From: an uncultured Alphaproteobacteria bacterium
GTDB lineage: Bacteria > Pseudomonadota > Alphaproteobacteria > HIMB59 > GCA-002718135
Direction of reading: 5' to 3'
Assembly: GCA_902615625.1 (NCBI GenBank)
Contig: CACMPM010000002.1
Location: 1-64,000, forward strand
DNA length: 64,000 nt
Shown: piece by piece, positions 9,598-18,795 of the stretch
Layout: every line of letters starts with the position of its first letter
How positions within the stretch are numbered: position 1 is the stretch's first letter
Position numbers and translations under genes: made by a program
The notes under the pieces: generated by a model
What the model saw: the letters and a program-made list of their open reading frames with translations, nothing else
Database searches by the model: none
What the model was told of the DNA's origin: nothing

Positions 9598-11679
9598 TTA
9601 TCCAGCAGTAAGTGTTAAAATTGCTGCATCTCTCTCTTGAAGATACAATAAGTTTCGAAGATTTTCTCCTTCTATGTTTTCCAATTTTGGGTTTTTGGAT
9701 AATATATCCTCTACCATAATTTTAGCATCTTCTAATAGATCGTAATCAAAACTAAGATCAGCTACATAAAAAGATGGGCTGCCAGATTGTTTTTTTCCTA
9801 AAATTTCTCCTGGACCTCTTATTTTTAAATCCTCTTCAGCAATTTTAAAACCATCATTTGTTTGCTTCATTATATCAATTCTTTGTTTTGAAATTTCTCC
9901 AATATTATCTTTATGTAAAAGTACACAATATGATTGAATCTCATTTCTACCAACACGACCTCTCAATTGATGAAGTTGAGCTAAACCAAATCTTTCTGCA
10001 TGTTCAATTACAATTGTTGTTGCAGAAGGAATATCTACACCAACTTCAATAACAGTTGTTGAAACTAAAATTTTATAATCCTCATTTTTAAACTTTGTCA
10101 TTATTTCTTCTTTTTCTATTTCACTTAAACGTCCATGCATTAAAAGAACTTTATTTTTAAAATATTTTTTTAAAATTTTGTATCTTTCCTCTGCAGCTTT
10201 TAGATCTAATTCTTCAGATTCTTCTATTAAAGGGCATACCCAGTAAAATTTAGATGATGAATTTTTAATTTTTTCTTTTATTCTATCAACAAGTTGATTT
10301 TCCTTTTTTAATGACAAAGAGCTAGTTATAATTGGTTTACGACCTAAAGGTTTTTCAATTAATTTACTTTCTTTCATATCTCCATATGCTGCTAAAGTTA
10401 ATGTTCTTGGAATGGGAGTCGCACTCATTACTAATATATTTGGTTTATGATTTTTATGGTTAAATACCATTCTTTGATAAACTCCAAATCTATGCTGTTC
10501 ATCAATAACTGCTAAACCTAAATTATTAAATTTTACAGTATCTTGTATTAAAGCATGTGTCCCAATTATAATATCTGCTTTTCCAGTTTCAATTTCATCT
10601 AATTTTTCTTTCCTTTCCTTGCCTTTATCCTTTCCTGTAAGAACAAGCACATTTATTTTTGAATCTTTTAATAAATTTAGAATATTTTCATAATGCTGAA
10701 ATGCAAGAATTGTAGTAGGCACCATTAAAGCAGATTGAAAATTACTTTCAAATACTTTTATCATTGATATTAAAGCTACAATAGTTTTTCCAGATCCAAC
10801 ATCTCCTTGCAACAATCTGATCATTTGATTAGAGCTTCCAAGGTCTTGAAGTATTTCTTTGATTACATTATTTTGTGAATTTGTGAGTTTAAAATTTAAA
10901 TTACTATAAAATTTTTTTAATGTTTTATTTTCACTAGTAATTTTAAGACCTTTTTTCTTTTGATTAAAATTTCTCATAATGCCTATAGCTAATTGATGCG
11001 ATAATAATTCATCAAATGCCAGTCTTCTTCTGAGTAAATTTTTATTTTTTATATTATCATCACTTGGACTATGAAGATTTTTAACTACTTCATTCCATCC
11101 TTTAAATTTATATTTATTTAATATTGAAATTTCTATCCATTCATTAATATTTGGTAAATTATTTAAAATTTGATTAGTTAATTTATTCATTATGTTTTGA
11201 TTGAGACCTCTAGTTAAGCTGTAAACTGCCTCTTTACTTTTAATTATTTTATCATTGTTTAAAGCACTTACATGGCTAGGGTGTGTTATTTGAAAAGTAT
11301 TTCTAAAATACTCTAATTTTCCTGATATTAATCTATTTTCATTTGTTGGAAGCATTTGTCTCAACATAGGATGTCTTGCATTAAAATATACTAAATCAAT
11401 ATTTATATCTCCGCAGATACATTTAATTTTGTAAGGTTGTCTTTTAAACCTCGAGGGCTCATGTTTGATAATTTTTAAATTTAATGTTACTAAAGAATTA
11501 ATTTCTGCATCATGAATATTTTCATAGAATTTTCTTTCAAGAATGTTATTTGGTATGTTCCAAACAAAATGAATATTCTTATAAATACCTAATTTATTAA
11601 TTATTTGTTCTAACTTTGGACCAACTCCTTTGAGAGATGATATTGAAGATAATATGTAATTTAATTTTTCTGGTCTCAT
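9598..11679 (-). CDS. recG: ATP-dependent DNA helicase RecG
   Basis: Remodels stalled forks and branched recombination intermediates. At 693 residues it matches the family. The N-terminal wedge/OB region (residues 1-220, beginning SSLKGVGPKLEQII) is followed by SF2 motor motifs: Walker A LLQGDVGSGKT, motif II VIDEQHRFGV, motif III SATPIPRTL, and motif VI QLRGRVGRNEIQSYC. The C-terminal DLKIRGPGEILGKKQSG is the TRG-type element that couples ATP use to branch migration. It is divergent from sdhE-mfd across 43 bases; recG next to sdhE and mfd is a typical alphaproteobacterial arrangement. Confidence 0.97.
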   Translation of the reverse strand: MRPEKLNYILSSISSLKGVGPKLEQIINKLGIYKNIHFVWNIPNNILERKFYENIHDAEINSLVTLNLKIIKHEPSRFKRQPYKIKCICGDINIDLVYFNARHPMLRQMLPTNENRLISGKLEYFRNTFQITHPSHVSALNNDKIIKSKEAVYSLTRGLNQNIMNKLTNQILNNLPNINEWIEISILNKYKFKGWNEVVKNLHSPSDDNIKNKNLLRRRLAFDELLSHQLAIGIMRNFNQKKKGLKITSENKTLKKFYSNLNFKLTNSQNNVIKEILQDLGSSNQMIRLLQGDVGSGKTIVALISMIKVFESNFQSALMVPTTILAFQHYENILNLLKDSKINVLVLTGKDKGKERKEKLDEIETGKADIIIGTHALIQDTVKFNNLGLAVIDEQHRFGVYQRMVFNHKNHKPNILVMSATPIPRTLTLAAYGDMKESKLIEKPLGRKPIITSSLSLKKENQLVDRIKEKIKNSSSKFYWVCPLIEESEELDLKAAEERYKILKKYFKNKVLLMHGRLSEIEKEEIMTKFKNEDYKILVSTTVIEVGVDIPSATTIVIEHAERFGLAQLHQLRGRVGRNEIQSYCVLLHKDNIGEISKQRIDIMKQTNDGFKIAEEDLKIRGPGEILGKKQSGSPSFYVADLSFDYDLLEDAKIMVEDILSKNPKLENIEGENLRNLLYLQERDAAILTLTAG

Positions 11680-11722
11680 AGATTTTTATAAAATTATAAA
11701 CTATATTCTATATTCAATTTTT

Positions 11723-11971
11723 ATGTCATTCAATTCACTTAAAAAAACTATAAAATATAGGGTTTCTTACTCCGGAACGAAAGAGACAGATATTTTATAC
11801 GAAAGATATTTTATAAATCAGTTAGATAAATTTAGTGAAAAAGATCTTGAGGATATTAAATCGATATTTAATCAATTCTCAGATAATGAAATTTATGATT
11901 TTCTCACTTCTAAGGTAGATATTCCATTAGAATTTATGGGAATATTTAATAAAATACTTAATGACAAATAA
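11723..11971 (+). CDS. sdhE: Succinate dehydrogenase assembly factor SdhE (CptB/YgfY family)
   Basis: A small (82-residue) helical protein of the SdhE/SDHAF2 family, which promotes covalent flavin attachment to SdhA. Visible are YSGTKETDILYERYF, corresponding to the family RGxxE region, and a helical remainder. The Arg of RGxxE is Ser here while Gly and Glu are kept. Its place between recG and mfd is the usual alphaproteobacterial one and supports the call as much as the sequence. It overlaps the mfd start by 11 bases. Confidence 0.87.
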   Translation: MSFNSLKKTIKYRVSYSGTKETDILYERYFINQLDKFSEKDLEDIKSIFNQFSDNEIYDFLTSKVDIPLEFMGIFNKILNDK

Positions 11972-14900
11972 AAATACCATCGGTCCATCAATTTACAATA
12001 TTGAGCCTTTTTTTATTTCACAATTCTTTCACCATTCCAATAAATCAATTTTATACATTGGAAAAGATGAGAGAGAAATCTCATCTATGGAACAAAAAAT
12101 TAAATGGTTATTATCTGATGTTGAAATTTTATTATTTAAATCTTGGGATCAAATACCCTACGATAATGTCTCTCCTTCAAAAGAAGTTCAAATTGAAAGA
12201 TTAAAAACACTTAAAATTTTATCAAATTCCAAAGCAAAAAGAATAATACTCACTACAATTAATTCAATAACACAAAAAATAATCCCTAGATCAATTATTA
12301 ATTCACAATTTTTTAAAATTTCAAAGAAACAAAAATTTAAATTAGAAGATCTTATAAATAACCTTGTCCTTTTAGGTTTCCAAAGAACTTCTTTAGTGCG
12401 TGATAAATCAGAATTTTCTGTCAGAGGGTCAATTTTAGATATTTTTCCAAATGAAAGATTTAAGCCAATAAGAATAGATTTTTTTGATGAAGAAATAGAG
12501 TCAATTTTTGAATTTGATCCAATTACTCAAAAAAGATTAAAAGAGATAGATAGTGACTTGGAGTTTAACATTGTTAATGAATTAATTCTTAATGAAGATA
12601 ATCTAAACTTATTTAGAAAAAATTTTAGGGAAATTTTTCCAGAGTATAGAAATAGTCAAGTTTATAATCTTTTTTCTGAAAATATTATTCCATCTGGTGG
12701 TGAACAATTTATACCTTTATTTTATGATAATCTCGAAACATTGTTTGATTACGTTGAAGACTATAAAATATTATTAAATGACGAATTTAAAAATATATTT
12801 GAAAATAGATTAGAAAATATAAATGATTTTTATTTAGCTAGAAAAAATAATAAAGAAAGCTTTTTTCTTTCACCTGAATATTTTTACCTGAAAAAAGAAG
12901 ATTTAAATAAATACTTAGATAACAATGAGCATTATTATTTTAATACATTTGATAAAAATAATCATATTAACATTGATGTAAATATTGTTCATAATTTATC
13001 ATCTATTAAAAAAGAAATAGATTTTAATTTTATAAATCAATTTTTTGTTACTAACTCTAAAGATAATATAATTTATATATGTTGCCGTAGTAAAGGAAGT
13101 TTAGAAAGGGTATCTAAAATATTACTGAATAATTTAAGTTTAAATTTAAATAATGTAACAAACTTTAATCATTCACTTTCAGATAGTATTCTTTTAACTA
13201 TTATGGATATTGAAGAGTCATTTAAATTTAATAAATATATTTTTATTAATGAAAAATCCTTGTTTGGTTATTTTTTTAATACTCAAATATCTAAATCACG
13301 TAAACAAACTATTTTTTTTGAAGAATTAAATAAGTTATCAATTGATTCTATTCTGGTACATTCTGAGTATGGTCTTTGTAAGTTTAATAATATAAGAAAA
13401 ATTGAATTAAATGACTCAATTCATGAGTGTTTAGAACTAGAATTTTTTGAAAATCAAAAACTTTTTTTACCAGTTGAAAATTTAAGTTATGTATCAAAAT
13501 ATAGTGATGATGCAGATGGAAACATTATTTTAGATAAACTTGGTGCTTCACATTGGCAAAAAAGGAAAGCAGATGCAAAAAAGAAAATTAGAGATGCTGC
13601 AAAAAAACTTATTTCCATAGCTTCTAAGAGACTGCAATCTCAATCTTATGAAATTAATACAAATATTCCTGAATACGATAAATTTGTAAGTACTTTCCCA
13701 TATGTTGAAACTGATGATCAATTAAATGCAGTTCAAGATGTAATTAACGATTTTTCTAAGATGATACCATCTGATAGATTAATTGTAGGAGATGTTGCAT
13801 TTGGAAAAACAGAAGTAATTTTAAGAGCTATTTTTCTAGCTGCAAAATCAAATTTACAATCTGTTGTTTTAGTTCCAACTACAATTTTATCTAGACAGCA
13901 TTTTATTAATTTCAAAAAAAGATTATCAATTTTTGATATTAATATTGCAGAAATTTCTAGATTAGTATCTTTAAAAGATAAAAAAGAAATTTTTGAAAAA
14001 TGCAATGATGGTAATATAGATGTTTTAGTTGGTACTCATGCTTTATTAAACGATAAATTAAAATTTAACAGACTTGGTCTAATAGTTTATGATGAAGAGC
14101 AAAAACTAGGAACAATTCAAAAAGAAAAATTTAAAGAAATTGCACCAAAAGCTCACTGTATCTCACTTAGCGCAACACCTATTCCAAGAACTTTAAGTAT
14201 GTCTCTTTCAGGGATTAGAGATTTAAGTTTAATTCTTACAGCTCCATTTGAAAGGATGGCAGTTAGAACTTATGTTTCACCTTTTGATACTTTGACTATC
14301 ACAGAAGCTATAAAGAGAGAGATATATGGCAGAAAAAATGGGGTTTACTTTGTTGTGCCAAGAAAAAAAGATTTACCTTTTGTCGAACAATTTTTAAATG
14401 ATAATTTACCAGAAATAAAATATGTAATTACTCACGGTCAGCTTAGCCCTAAATTATTAGAAAGTAGAATTTCAAAATTTTATAATCAAGAAGTTCCTTT
14501 AATGCTTAGCACAAATATTATTGAAAATGGTTTAGATTTGCCTCACGTAAATACAATTATAGTTTACCGATCCAATATTTTTTCTTTAGCCGCACTATAT
14601 CAATTGAAAGGAAGGGTAGGTAGATCTTCTCAACGTGGATATGCGTACATTACATACAAAGAAAATGAATTAAAAGATAATGGTAGAAAAAGATTATCAA
14701 TAATTAATTCCTCCGATCATCTTGGAGCGGGTTTTAATATCGCATCTCAAGATTTAGATCTTCGAGGTGGTGGCTCTATTATTGGAGAAGAACAGAGCGG
14801 TTTCATAAAAGAAATTGGAACAGAGCTCTACCATCAGATGCTTGAAGAAGAGATAAATTTACAAAAAAGTAAAATTAATTCTGACTTTATAAAAAAAGAT

Positions 14901-15338
14901 AACTTTCAACCAATTATAAAAATCCCTGTTGAAATTTATATACCTGAAGATTTCATAAATGATGTCGATCTAAGATTATCTATTTATAAAAGAATCTCAA
15001 ATATAAATAATAATAAAGAAATTGAAGAGATTAAAATAGAATTAATAGATAGGTTTGGTAAATTACCTAATCAATTAATTAATTTACTAAAATTAGTACA
15101 AATTAAAATCATTTGTATAAAAAATAATATTGAAAAGTTTGAATTTAGCAGAAAAGGCGTATTAATTAGTTTTTTTCAAAATAAACCAAAAAATCCAGAA
15201 AAATTATTAGAACTTTCACTATCAAGTAATAGTTCTTTAATATTAAGACCAGATCAAAAAATATTTTATGATTTTGGTGGTAATTTAATTGATGATAGAT
15301 TTGAATTATCAAAAAAAATTATTAATTTAATAAAATGA
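11961..15338 (+). CDS. mfd: Transcription-repair coupling factor Mfd
   Basis: Removes RNA polymerase stalled at lesions and recruits UvrA. The 1125 residues cover the UvrB-like N-terminal module (SVRGSILDIFPNE), the RNA-polymerase-interaction domain (LVHSEYGLCKF ... LFLPVENL), the RecG-like translocase and the C-terminal autoinhibitory domain. Motor motifs are GDVAFGKTEV (usually GDVGFGKTE; one Gly is Ala but the P-loop is kept), YDEEQKLG, SATPIPRTLSMSLSGIRD, and QLKGRVGRSSQRGYAY. The N-terminal part is divergent, as expected of AT-rich genomes. It overlaps sdhE before it and the dehydrogenase after it (ATGA). Confidence 0.97.
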   Translation: MTNKNTIGPSIYNIEPFFISQFFHHSNKSILYIGKDEREISSMEQKIKWLLSDVEILLFKSWDQIPYDNVSPSKEVQIERLKTLKILSNSKAKRIILTTINSITQKIIPRSIINSQFFKISKKQKFKLEDLINNLVLLGFQRTSLVRDKSEFSVRGSILDIFPNERFKPIRIDFFDEEIESIFEFDPITQKRLKEIDSDLEFNIVNELILNEDNLNLFRKNFREIFPEYRNSQVYNLFSENIIPSGGEQFIPLFYDNLETLFDYVEDYKILLNDEFKNIFENRLENINDFYLARKNNKESFFLSPEYFYLKKEDLNKYLDNNEHYYFNTFDKNNHINIDVNIVHNLSSIKKEIDFNFINQFFVTNSKDNIIYICCRSKGSLERVSKILLNNLSLNLNNVTNFNHSLSDSILLTIMDIEESFKFNKYIFINEKSLFGYFFNTQISKSRKQTIFFEELNKLSIDSILVHSEYGLCKFNNIRKIELNDSIHECLELEFFENQKLFLPVENLSYVSKYSDDADGNIILDKLGASHWQKRKADAKKKIRDAAKKLISIASKRLQSQSYEINTNIPEYDKFVSTFPYVETDDQLNAVQDVINDFSKMIPSDRLIVGDVAFGKTEVILRAIFLAAKSNLQSVVLVPTTILSRQHFINFKKRLSIFDINIAEISRLVSLKDKKEIFEKCNDGNIDVLVGTHALLNDKLKFNRLGLIVYDEEQKLGTIQKEKFKEIAPKAHCISLSATPIPRTLSMSLSGIRDLSLILTAPFERMAVRTYVSPFDTLTITEAIKREIYGRKNGVYFVVPRKKDLPFVEQFLNDNLPEIKYVITHGQLSPKLLESRISKFYNQEVPLMLSTNIIENGLDLPHVNTIIVYRSNIFSLAALYQLKGRVGRSSQRGYAYITYKENELKDNGRKRLSIINSSDHLGAGFNIASQDLDLRGGGSIIGEEQSGFIKEIGTELYHQMLEEEINLQKSKINSDFIKKDNFQPIIKIPVEIYIPEDFINDVDLRLSIYKRISNINNNKEIEEIKIELIDRFGKLPNQLINLLKLVQIKIICIKNNIEKFEFSRKGVLISFFQNKPKNPEKLLELSLSSNSSLILRPDQKIFYDFGGNLIDDRFELSKKIINLIK

Positions 15339-16432
15339 GATTTTTTGTATTTTCATCTATCTTAATTATTTTTTTAATATTAAATAAAAATGTTTTTTCT
15401 TTAAGTAATGATTTTAAATTATCAATATTAAAAAAAGATCTAGACCAGCCCTGGAGTATTTCATTTATTAATAAAAATGAAATATTGATTAGTGAGAAAA
15501 CTGGTAAAATAAAATTATTTAATCAATCCAATGGAAGTATTATTGAGATAAAACATAATTTAAGTTTTATTGAGGATATAAACTCCCAAGGTGGTTTGCT
15601 CGAAATTTTATATCATGATGATCATGTTTATATTACCTACTCTGAGAAAAGAGGTGAATTTAAATTATATGGACCATCATCTACTTCAATTGCAAAAGCA
15701 AAATTTAATAGAGAAAAACTAAATTTTAATAATATATTTAGATCTGAGCCCCCAATAAGATCGCCTTATCATTTTGGCTCTAGAATAGTAATTAAAGATA
15801 ATTATTTATTTGCTTCTTTAGGTGAAAGAGGCAAAGGAATGATTGCTCAAGAAGCAGATAAACATCCAGGTAGTATTATTAGAATTAATTTAGATGGATC
15901 AGTACCAAAAGATAATCCACATTTTATAGACCAACCTTTATGGCTTCCTGAAATTTTTCAAATTGGTGTTAGAAATCCTCAAGGAATGGCAATTTCTTCT
16001 TTTGATAATAAAATATACATCAGTAATCACGGAGCTAAAGGTGGTGATTGGATCGGTGAAGTAAAGAAAGGTGAAAACTATGGATGGAAAATACTTGGTT
16101 GGGGTGGAACAAATTATAATAATACAAAAATAGGACCTAAATGGTTACCAGGTTATACAAAAGCAATTCATTACTGGGTACCTTCAATTGCTGTTAGTGC
16201 AATCACAATATATGATGGAGAAGAATTTCCAGAATTTAAAGGATTAGCACTTGTAACATCATTAAAAGATCAATCTTTACGCTCATTAAATTTTTCAAAT
16301 TTAGATAATGTAGAAGAAGATATTATTTTTAAGAATGAAATAGGAAGAATAAGAGATATTAAAATTCATCCAGAAAGTGGTAAAATTTTCTTTTTAGCTC
16401 AAGATAAATTATGGAAATTTGAAAAAAAATAA
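15335..16432 (+). CDS. PQQ-dependent sugar dehydrogenase (GSDH/YliI-type beta-propeller), secreted
   Basis: A 365-residue protein with a hydrophobic signal segment (residues 1-22, FVFSSILIIFLILNKNVFS). It has the features of soluble aldose sugar dehydrogenases: DLDQPWSISFINKNEILISEKTGKI near the N-terminus, FGSRIVIKDNYLFASLGERGKG, the RNPQGMA block, and HGAKGGDWIGEVKKGENYGW, which carries cofactor/calcium-site residues in the family. Such enzymes oxidise aldoses in the periplasm with pyrroloquinoline quinone. No pqq synthesis genes are seen, so the cofactor may be imported or made elsewhere. The start overlaps the mfd stop (ATGA). Confidence 0.86.
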   Translation: MRFFVFSSILIIFLILNKNVFSLSNDFKLSILKKDLDQPWSISFINKNEILISEKTGKIKLFNQSNGSIIEIKHNLSFIEDINSQGGLLEILYHDDHVYITYSEKRGEFKLYGPSSTSIAKAKFNREKLNFNNIFRSEPPIRSPYHFGSRIVIKDNYLFASLGERGKGMIAQEADKHPGSIIRINLDGSVPKDNPHFIDQPLWLPEIFQIGVRNPQGMAISSFDNKIYISNHGAKGGDWIGEVKKGENYGWKILGWGGTNYNNTKIGPKWLPGYTKAIHYWVPSIAVSAITIYDGEEFPEFKGLALVTSLKDQSLRSLNFSNLDNVEEDIIFKNEIGRIRDIKIHPESGKIFFLAQDKLWKFEKK

Positions 16433-16477
16433 TATCTTCATGTTTTAGAAATATTCTTTTTGATTTATAATAAGTAT

Positions 16478-16594
16478 ATGTTTGAATTTTTAGCTTTTTT
16501 AGTTGGTGTTATGATAATGGGACCAATCGTATATATTTATTTTTTAGTTCAAGATTTAAAAAAAAGAGTTGATAAACTAGAAGATAAAAATTAA
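16478..16594 (+). CDS. Candidate 38-residue single-pass membrane protein
   Basis: This short frame begins MFEFLAFLVGVMIMGPIVYI, one membrane helix of about 20 residues, and ends in a charged amphipathic tail (QDLKKRVDKLEDKN) that could form a short coiled coil. This helix-plus-charged-tail layout resembles small phage-shock or divisome-type membrane peptides, but I recognise no family. It fits cleanly between the sugar dehydrogenase and tRNA-Ser. No strong ribosome-binding site precedes it; coding is inferred from composition. Confidence 0.45.
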   Translation: MFEFLAFLVGVMIMGPIVYIYFLVQDLKKRVDKLEDKN

Positions 16595-16617
16595 TTTTTG
16601 TTATTTTAAAGAAATGT

Positions 16618-16707
16618 TGGCGGAGAGAGTGAGATTCGAACTCACGAACGAGTTGCCCCGTTGCCGGTTTTCAAGACCGGTGCTTTCAACCGCTCAGCCA
16701 TCTCTCC
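16618..16707 (-). tRNA. tRNA-Ser (anticodon TGA)
   Basis: On the minus strand a 90-base tRNA with encoded CCA (TGG at 16618-16620 on the plus strand). The acceptor stem GGAGAGA/TCTCTCC carries discriminator G, as for serine tRNAs. The anticodon stem CCGGT/ACCGG holds loop CTTGAAA with anticodon TGA. A long variable arm and a GTTCGAATC T loop follow. The 90-base length with a large variable arm is typical of class II serine tRNA. Confidence 0.96.
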
Positions 16708-16759
16708 GTTAAAGTGCTTACTATAGTTTCAACATAAAAAAGTCAAAATATTAAGTATA

Positions 16760-16781
16760 TATCGTTTCCTAATTAACGATA
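16760..16781. promoter_or_regulatory. Inverted repeat ahead of the MltB-like gene
   Basis: Perfect 7-base arms TATCGTT/AACGATA are separated by eight bases, ending 19 bases before the transglycosylase start. It could be a dimeric repressor site or a weak hairpin in the leader. Otherwise the gap between tRNA-Ser and 16801 holds nothing I can recognise. Confidence 0.3.
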
Positions 16782-16800
16782 GTTTTGGTAATTTTATATA

Positions 16801-17844
16801 ATGATTTTTAGGTTTGTATTAATATTAATATTTTTATTTTTATCATTTAATGCTCAAACAACTGATTGTGAACAACCAAAAATGCCAACTGATGATGAAT
16901 GGAATAATTGGCTTTCTAATATTAAAAAAGAAGCTTTAGAAATAGGTATAAGTCAAAATACTATCTCAAAACAATTAAATAATGTTAAGCCACAAAGTAA
17001 AATTATTATGCGTGATCGATGCCAGCCAGCATCAACAATGACTCTAGATGAGTATTTATTTTATACAATTACAAAAGATAAAATTTTTGCAGGAAAAAAT
17101 TTTTTAAAAAAACACGAAGATTTATTAAAAGAAATTGGAGAGTATTTTAAAATACAACCCAGATTTATAGTTGCTGTATTAGGTATGGAAAGTTATTATG
17201 GAAGAAATCAAGGAAAAATAAATTCAATAATTGCAATCACAACTCTTGCATTTGATAGAAGAAGAAGTGATTTTTATAAAAAACAATTGTTTGCAGCTCT
17301 TGAAATTTTAGATAAAAATCTTGTTCCTAGTGGGGAATTAAAAGGAAGTTGGGGTGGTGCAGTTGGTATGACCCAAATGATACCAACAACCTTTTTAGAA
17401 ACAGCATATGACTGGGACGGTAATGGAATTGATATATGGAGTAGTTATGCAGATGCTTTTGCAAGTACTGCAAATTATTTAACTTCTTTAGATAAAAATC
17501 CATGGTCTAATGATAGTACTTGGGGAAGAGAAGTACTCCCTCCAAAAAATATTTCTTCATCATTTTTTGATACTATAAAGCAAATTAATCCAAAAGGTTG
17601 TGGAGCAGTTAAACGTAGATCAATTCCAAAAACTCTATCTGAATGGTCAAAATTAGGATTTACAAAAATTAATGGAGATCCTTTACCTATAAGAGATGAT
17701 TTAGAAGCTAGATTAATAATGCCAGATGGGATAGATGGTAGAATGTTCATAGTATATCCTAATTATAAAAATATACTTTATTATAATTGTTCATCATATT
17801 ATGCTGTATCAGTGGGTCTTCTAAGTGATAAAATATCTAATTAG
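16801..17844 (+). CDS. Lytic murein transglycosylase, MltB family (SLT_2 fold)
   Basis: Cleaves peptidoglycan to 1,6-anhydromuropeptides in the periplasm. A signal peptide spans about residues 1-20 (LILIFLFLSFNAQTT). No lipobox is evident, so it is probably soluble rather than lipid-anchored. The catalytic block VAVLGMESYYGRNQGKI places the acid Glu at residue 130. The family signature GSWGGAVGMTQMIPTTFLETAYDWDGNGIDIW follows, then ADAFASTANYL. The 347-residue length fits. It begins the envelope block transglycosylase-rlpA-dac and overlaps the next gene by 20 bases. Confidence 0.93.
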   Translation: MIFRFVLILIFLFLSFNAQTTDCEQPKMPTDDEWNNWLSNIKKEALEIGISQNTISKQLNNVKPQSKIIMRDRCQPASTMTLDEYLFYTITKDKIFAGKNFLKKHEDLLKEIGEYFKIQPRFIVAVLGMESYYGRNQGKINSIIAITTLAFDRRRSDFYKKQLFAALEILDKNLVPSGELKGSWGGAVGMTQMIPTTFLETAYDWDGNGIDIWSSYADAFASTANYLTSLDKNPWSNDSTWGREVLPPKNISSSFFDTIKQINPKGCGAVKRRSIPKTLSEWSKLGFTKINGDPLPIRDDLEARLIMPDGIDGRMFIVYPNYKNILYYNCSSYYAVSVGLLSDKISN

Positions 17845-18760
17845 TTTAATTGTATTATTATTTATATTTTCTTGTAATGAATTAAATCTTAATAATGTTT
17901 CTGATGTTGTAGAAAATAGTACAAATAAAATAGAAGAAATAATTGATAATAAAAAAGAAGATAAAAAAGAAAATAAGCAATCAAATAATAAACAAACAAA
18001 AGATAATATTTTTTATTATGTTGGTGAGCCTTATTTTATTGAAGGGGTTAGTTACATTCCAGAGGAAAATTATAATTATTCGGAAATTGGACTTTCTTCT
18101 TTTTACGGTAAAGAATTGCACAATATTAAAACTGTAAACAATGATATAAATAAAGTTACAGAGTTACTTGGTAGACATAAAACATTACCTATACCAAGTA
18201 TGGTCAAAGTAACTAACTTGGATAATGGACTTTCTATAAATGTAAAAATAATAGATAGACATGATGATAATGCAGTTATTATTCAGGTTTCAAGAAAAGT
18301 TGCACAACTTCTTGGATTTTATAAATCTAAAATAGCTACTGTAAAAGTAGAAATACTTTCTGATGCTAGTAAACAATGGAAGAGCGTTGCAAATTCATTA
18401 AATGAAGAAAATTTTGATGAAACTATCTCCTCTGCACCAACAGATATTGTATCTATTGAAGAAATTGATGAAAATATGGACACTAATGATGAAGCTGCTA
18501 CAATTACAGAAGAGCCAATTGAACTTAAATCAGAAAAAATAACTGATTTTAAATTGTATTTAAGAGTTACTGGGTTTGAAAACTATGAGAGTATTCGATC
18601 AGTATTAGATAATTATGATAATAATCTAAAATATACTTCTGAAAAAAATAATTCCAAATATGACGTAATTATCGGTCCTTTAGAAAATACAAAAGCAAAT
18701 AATTTGGTTTCATACTTTATCTCAAAAGGTTATAAGGAGACTGAAATTCTTATTGAATAA
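17825..18760 (+). CDS. rlpA: RlpA-like septal lipoprotein with SPOR domain (catalytic residues altered)
   Basis: The 311-residue frame starts at GTG 17825 inside the preceding gene. Residues 1-17 form a lipoprotein signal (LLFIFSC, lipidated Cys17), followed by an Asn/Lys-rich linker. A double-psi beta-barrel (about residues 85-180) shows GLSSFYGKELHNIKT, LGRHKTLPIPSMVKVTNL and the Asp-Arg of IIDRH. A C-terminal SPOR-like domain (about 238-311) would target denuded glycan at the septum. RlpA is a lytic transglycosylase in Pseudomonas. Here the expected TANGERFD reads TVNNDINK, so the catalytic Glu and Asp positions are Asp and Lys; only the downstream His remains. It may be structural. Confidence 0.86.
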   Translation: MIKYLISLIVLLFIFSCNELNLNNVSDVVENSTNKIEEIIDNKKEDKKENKQSNNKQTKDNIFYYVGEPYFIEGVSYIPEENYNYSEIGLSSFYGKELHNIKTVNNDINKVTELLGRHKTLPIPSMVKVTNLDNGLSINVKIIDRHDDNAVIIQVSRKVAQLLGFYKSKIATVKVEILSDASKQWKSVANSLNEENFDETISSAPTDIVSIEEIDENMDTNDEAATITEEPIELKSEKITDFKLYLRVTGFENYESIRSVLDNYDNNLKYTSEKNNSKYDVIIGPLENTKANNLVSYFISKGYKETEILIE

Positions 18761-18795
18761 CAAATAAAGGTCATAATTAAGAATTATTAATATTT

